A DNA stretch of 64,000 bases from Cristatella mucedo (taxonomy: Eukaryota; Bryozoa; Phylactolaemata; Cristatellidae). Within the stretch, counting starts at the first letter, position 1; each line of letters starts with the position of its first letter. Position numbers and translations under genes: made by a program. The notes under the pieces are model-generated. The model ran no database searches, was not told the origin of the DNA, and saw nothing but the letters and a program-made list of their open reading frames with translations. Where the stretch lies: contig WPIO01000163.1 of the NCBI GenBank assembly GCA_009760855.2, forward strand, positions 534,001 through 598,000. The letters are read 5' to 3'. This document shows, in pieces, positions 60,402-64,000 of this stretch.

Positions 60402-62344
60402 TTAAGTCATCGGATCGGCTTAGCGGAGTTTGACGAGGTCGCACCTCGTTGGCGGTGAACTTGTGTTACTCTGCTCACTACCGCTCACTCCCACTATCGC
60501 ACGCTCACTCCCACGCTCACTTCCACGGACGGAATTCGGTCGCTTCGCGTTCAAAGTTGCACGAATTTCAGCGCATCGGCGCCTCGCCAGCATAGGCCGC
60601 CGCGGCAAACTGCACTAGACGGTTACTCAGTTCGTGCTCACCATTGAACAGCCACCCGGTGAGCCAGACAGCGGAAGCCCGCCAGCGTTCTGTTTAAATT
60701 ACCCGTTCCACGCGTCATCCGTCGTACGAGTCCGACGACACTTCCGGCGCGCGCGTCCTCCACGCCTCGAGCGCCTGTTAGGTCTGTCCTTGGCTCGGGC
60801 GATTCCTTCTTTCCCGCGCTCGTTTCCATGGTGATAAGCCTCCCCTGCTCGTCGCTGCCTTTTCGTCCTCGGCGAAGGCCGCGTCGCGCGGTTGCTAAAC
60901 GACGCCCGGCGGCGGCGGCGGAGCCAGCAAGATGCAGGACGATGCAGCGGTCGCGCTCGGCGTGACGAAACAGACTTCAAGTCCGTGCGCTTGCCAAAGA
61001 AAATATAGCCACCCCCTATCGTAAAAAGGTAGAGCGAAGGTCGATCGGTCGGTCGGCACGCCGATCGGCCCAATTGTATTGGCCGGAGCGGAAGAACAGC
61101 TTTGGCAGTAGTCAGCAGCCCGGTAAATTGTAGCAGCTGTCGGTGTGGCAATTGGAAGCCGCGCGACGAGAGCAGACGACGCCTCGGTCGCAAACGTCGA
61201 GCACCCTGGAAGTCGATTTGCCGACTGGTTCGATTCATCCAGACATCCCGGTTGTCTGCGCTCCGATTGCTTACAATTCTCGGCGGCGAGATTGGAATCA
61301 AGCGAGCTGCTGTTAGCACTCGCCGCTCGCCTATGTAAAAATTGATAATGATGATGCATACTTTATCTATATTCAAGAGTTGAACTTTGACTTTAACGGG
61401 AGATATTCAACTTACGTGCGAGGCTGAAAATAAAACCTCTCTGCCTCGAAAAAGCTCTCGGAATGTGTTCACAAAGTTCTTTGACATGACCTGCTTTCTC
61501 CACAGTCCGTCTTTTACTATTCTCCGTGAATGGCAAATATTTGTCACGCCGCCTTACTTTTAAAGGGTCGCCGCTAGGGGGAAGCGCAGCGGAAGTAACT
61601 ATATCGCGGCGTCGTTGGAAATCGGAAGAGGCGTGTCTGAGGTGCACTCCGTTAGCCCTGTCGGCTTACCGGCGCGGTAGCGGTGCCGTCAGGAAAGTTC
61701 GACTTTGCATCATGTGACCACTCGGTCCGTGCCTGCTGGAACGATGGCGGGATGCACGTGCCGACGAGTGCCCTTGTGCTTGCGTCTGAAGAAGCGGCAG
61801 CATGAAAGCAATCAGCCAAATAGAGAGACTGCCGAAAAAGCGTGGCGACGTCCTGACTTACGACGAGGAGGAAGAAGCGGCGTTACGTCCTAATCCAGAG
61901 CGCAAGCGCCAAAGTCACGTGGCAAGCAGTCAGCTATGCTCTGGGCTCCGGATAGGCAGTGCAAGTGAGCTCTAGATGTTTAGTCAGAGGCGGCAGCTGC
62001 GCCCGAGGCATGGAGCCGGTCGGCAGTTCCAGTTCCAGTTCGGTGCTCGGGCTGCCGAAACAGTTGCTGCTGCTCGCCGTCTCTGATGCTAAAGGCCCGT
62101 ACGAAGCATCCGAAGCTGTCGAACGGACTTCTCTACGCTATGGATAGGGACTTTTTACAGATACGCGCGCGCTCTCCGTCACTTCCGCGACTCGCAGCTG
62201 TTGGCATACCGTGGCATCACGTGCTGGCACTGCGTTTGCGAGTTTCACTGCAGCCGCGTTTTGAAGGTTCACGGCTTCGCGCCGCGATTCGTCGCTCGCC
62301 GACAAGAACATGCGCACGCTGCCACTGACCGTACTCGCGCGCTG
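60402..62344. other. GC-rich, CpG-island-like region, possible promoter of a plus-strand gene
   Basis: CpG-dense with ATGGCGG-type motifs (61745), GCCGCTAGGGGGAAGC near 61571 (resembles a CTCF site) and CACGTGCC at 61756. Long frames on both strands look like composition products. A candidate first coding exon is listed at 61802-61964. Confidence 0.4.
61802..61964 (+). CDS. Candidate first coding exon, unknown
   Basis: ATG at 61802 opens MKAISQIERLPKKRGDVLTY and continues DEEEEAALRPNPERKRQSHV, 54 codons plus one base to a good donor GCAA|GTGAGC. If unspliced the frame stops at 61976. The charged composition differs from the Arg/Ala-only shadow frames. No next exon was identified before the right edge. 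Confidence 0.3.
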
Positions 62345-62520
62345 ACCTTGCGCTCGGTCACCTCTTACCATGTTATGCTTCTTGACATTAAGCATGCTAC
62401 CGTCAATCATGTGATTATGCTTCCTTCGCAGCAAATGTAAAGTGCCAGGAAAGAGACTGAGTTCTCTTGGCGCGCTTTACAAATGCATTGCCATTATTAT
62501 TATTATTAGTAGTAGTAGTA
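62345..62520 (+). mobile_element. LINE-A 3' end fragment
   Basis: GCGCTGACCTTGCGC, TCACCTCTTACCATGTTATG, CTTCGCAGCAAATGTAAAGTG, CCAGGAAAGAGACTGAGTTC, TCTTGGCGCGCTTTACAAATG and ATTATTATTATTAGTAGTAG. A GC-shifted version of the LINE-A 3' end. Confidence 0.82.
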
Positions 62521-63316
62521 GTAAGAATTAGCGCTGGCCACGAGCGCTGCGCTTGCGACCGAACTAAGGGTGCAGGGAGCCGCCGCAGCTGCCATTCGCC
62601 GCTGGTAGCGACCCGAACCGCCAGGAGCGGCCCGCGTAACGACGAGAGCTCTTGGAAAAAGGCGGCGCCTAAAAGTTTTAAGACGCTAAAGCGAAGCCGG
62701 CGTTTCCCTGGCGAATGGCACAGACGCTTCCACGCTGCGGCTACTGCCGAGCCGTCGAGAGCGACGACGCGCTGCATTCGCCAAGACAGCGGCAGCACCG
62801 CACGAAGGCGCGCGCAGCTAGCGTTTGCTCGTTTCCGGTCGGCGCGCCGACGACTCCTCGAGCCGATGGGGTGAGGCGTTGCGGGGGGCGGGGTCGAACG
62901 CGTCGCTACCCTGCGCGTGCGGTCGGATGTTGCTCTCGCTCGCTAGCGCGTCTCCGCTGCGACTTCGCGTCCGTGCGATTGGTGCAGCATCGCTTCCGTT
63001 TCATTGTCTTTCGAAACGCTCTCAGATCGCGACGCACGATCATTTCTTCTTTTTTTTAAGACTCGCGATTAGGAGGAAATGACAGGCACTACCAAGGTAC
63101 GCGCATTATTCGTCGTGCGCGCTCGCTTCCTCCTGCTGGCGCCAGCGGCGGCGAGCGTCTGACGCGCGCGCGCGCGCGCGTGAGGCTCGGTCGACGAGCA
63201 GACGAGAACGGCGCCGCCGAGCCGCCGGGCTCGAGGCGACGACGCTGAGGAGGCGGCAGCGCCTCCGCGGAGCGGCCACCGCCGCAGAGAAAGTCAGACA
63301 GCGCGGACAGAGCATC
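62521..63316. other. GC-rich, no gene recognised
   Basis: CpG-rich, with (CG)n at 63163-63180. Open frames on both strands are Arg/Ala/Ser-rich and not convincing. Confidence 0.3.
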
Positions 63317-63649
<333 letters not shown>

Positions 63650-64000
63650 GCATCGCGGCGTTCTCCTTCCCAGCGTCTGCGCGAGTGAAGCGAAGCCGCG
63701 AAGCAAGCACCGCGCTGGCTGACGTCGCTCGGCGGCCGCGTTCTGGCATCGTCGACCGACGGAGCTGAGCCCTCGAGCAGCGTCGAAGTCATTTCGGTTT
63801 GCTTGCGGCTCGTGAACGCGCGAATCTTTCAGAGAAGAAAGAGCATCAATGTGAGCCCGTTTCATTTCGTGCGCGTTTGACGGGCGAGGGGAGGGAATTC
63901 CGACGGCTATTCGGAGGAGGGGGAGGGAGCGACGGTTGGCTGCACAAGTTGGGTCAGTGCGCCAGTTCGTCGCGGCTGCGCTACTGTCATCACTGCCCGT
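63650..64000. other. GC-rich right edge, no gene recognised
   Basis: CATCAAT|GTGAGCC near 63850 could be a splice donor of a noncoding first exon, but nothing else supports it. Confidence 0.25.

Noticed and set aside
60699-61376. 225-codon minus-strand frame
   Set aside because: Arg-rich, no domain, in CpG-rich DNA with equally long shadow frames.
61565-61585. CTCF site
   Set aside because: GCCGCTAGGGGGAAGC resembles the core, but one match in GC-rich DNA is not enough to call it.

Overview
The window is nuclear DNA of an animal, most likely an invertebrate. Three minus- or plus-strand genes are split by GT-AG introns. One is the nuclear gene for the mitochondrial protein SURF1. The DNA between and inside genes is filled with L2/CR1-like LINEs, tRNA-derived SINEs, long (GA)n microsatellites and minisatellites. 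No species or phylum can be fixed from what I can see.

Left part (1-16 kb) is very GC-rich. It holds a minus-strand gene for a secreted protein: a signal-peptide exon (9547-9631), a SUEL-type (galactose-binding lectin) domain exon (5095-5418) and a CUB-like domain exon (2978-3364). All junctions are phase 1, and the gene runs off the left edge. Its first intron carries about 0.7 kb of GA/GACA repeat and a long GGC repeat. Two perfect 18-19 bp inverted repeats lie in this part.

The middle (17-40 kb) is mainly retroelements of roughly balanced composition. SURF1 lies here on the minus strand with three exons (29712-29965, 29437-29564, 23180-23712) joining into an intact 304-codon frame. Its 5.7-kb second intron is made largely of LINE fragments, including two LINE copies in opposite orientation that form inverted arms of about 1 kb.

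From 41.5 to 53.1 kb a plus-strand gene of unknown function is spread over at least six exons. Exons 3-6 join in frame at consensus splice sites and end in a stop codon. Its large intron 4 contains three LINE fragments in series, the first starting within a few bases of the splice donor.

The right part (53-64 kb) holds a 24-bp tandem repeat with a CRE/ATF-like core, a GA block, two minus-strand LINE copies, a 75-bp minisatellite, and a GC-rich, CpG-island-like stretch that may be the 5' end of another gene.

Repeat families, with names used only here: LINE-A (L2-like, ends in (ATT)n), LINE-B (related, ends in a short TTACA-like repeat), SINE-A (tRNA-like head plus a LINE-A-like 3' hairpin) and SINE-B (tRNA-like head, different tail). 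The shared hairpin suggests that LINE-A, or a close relative, mobilises SINE-A.
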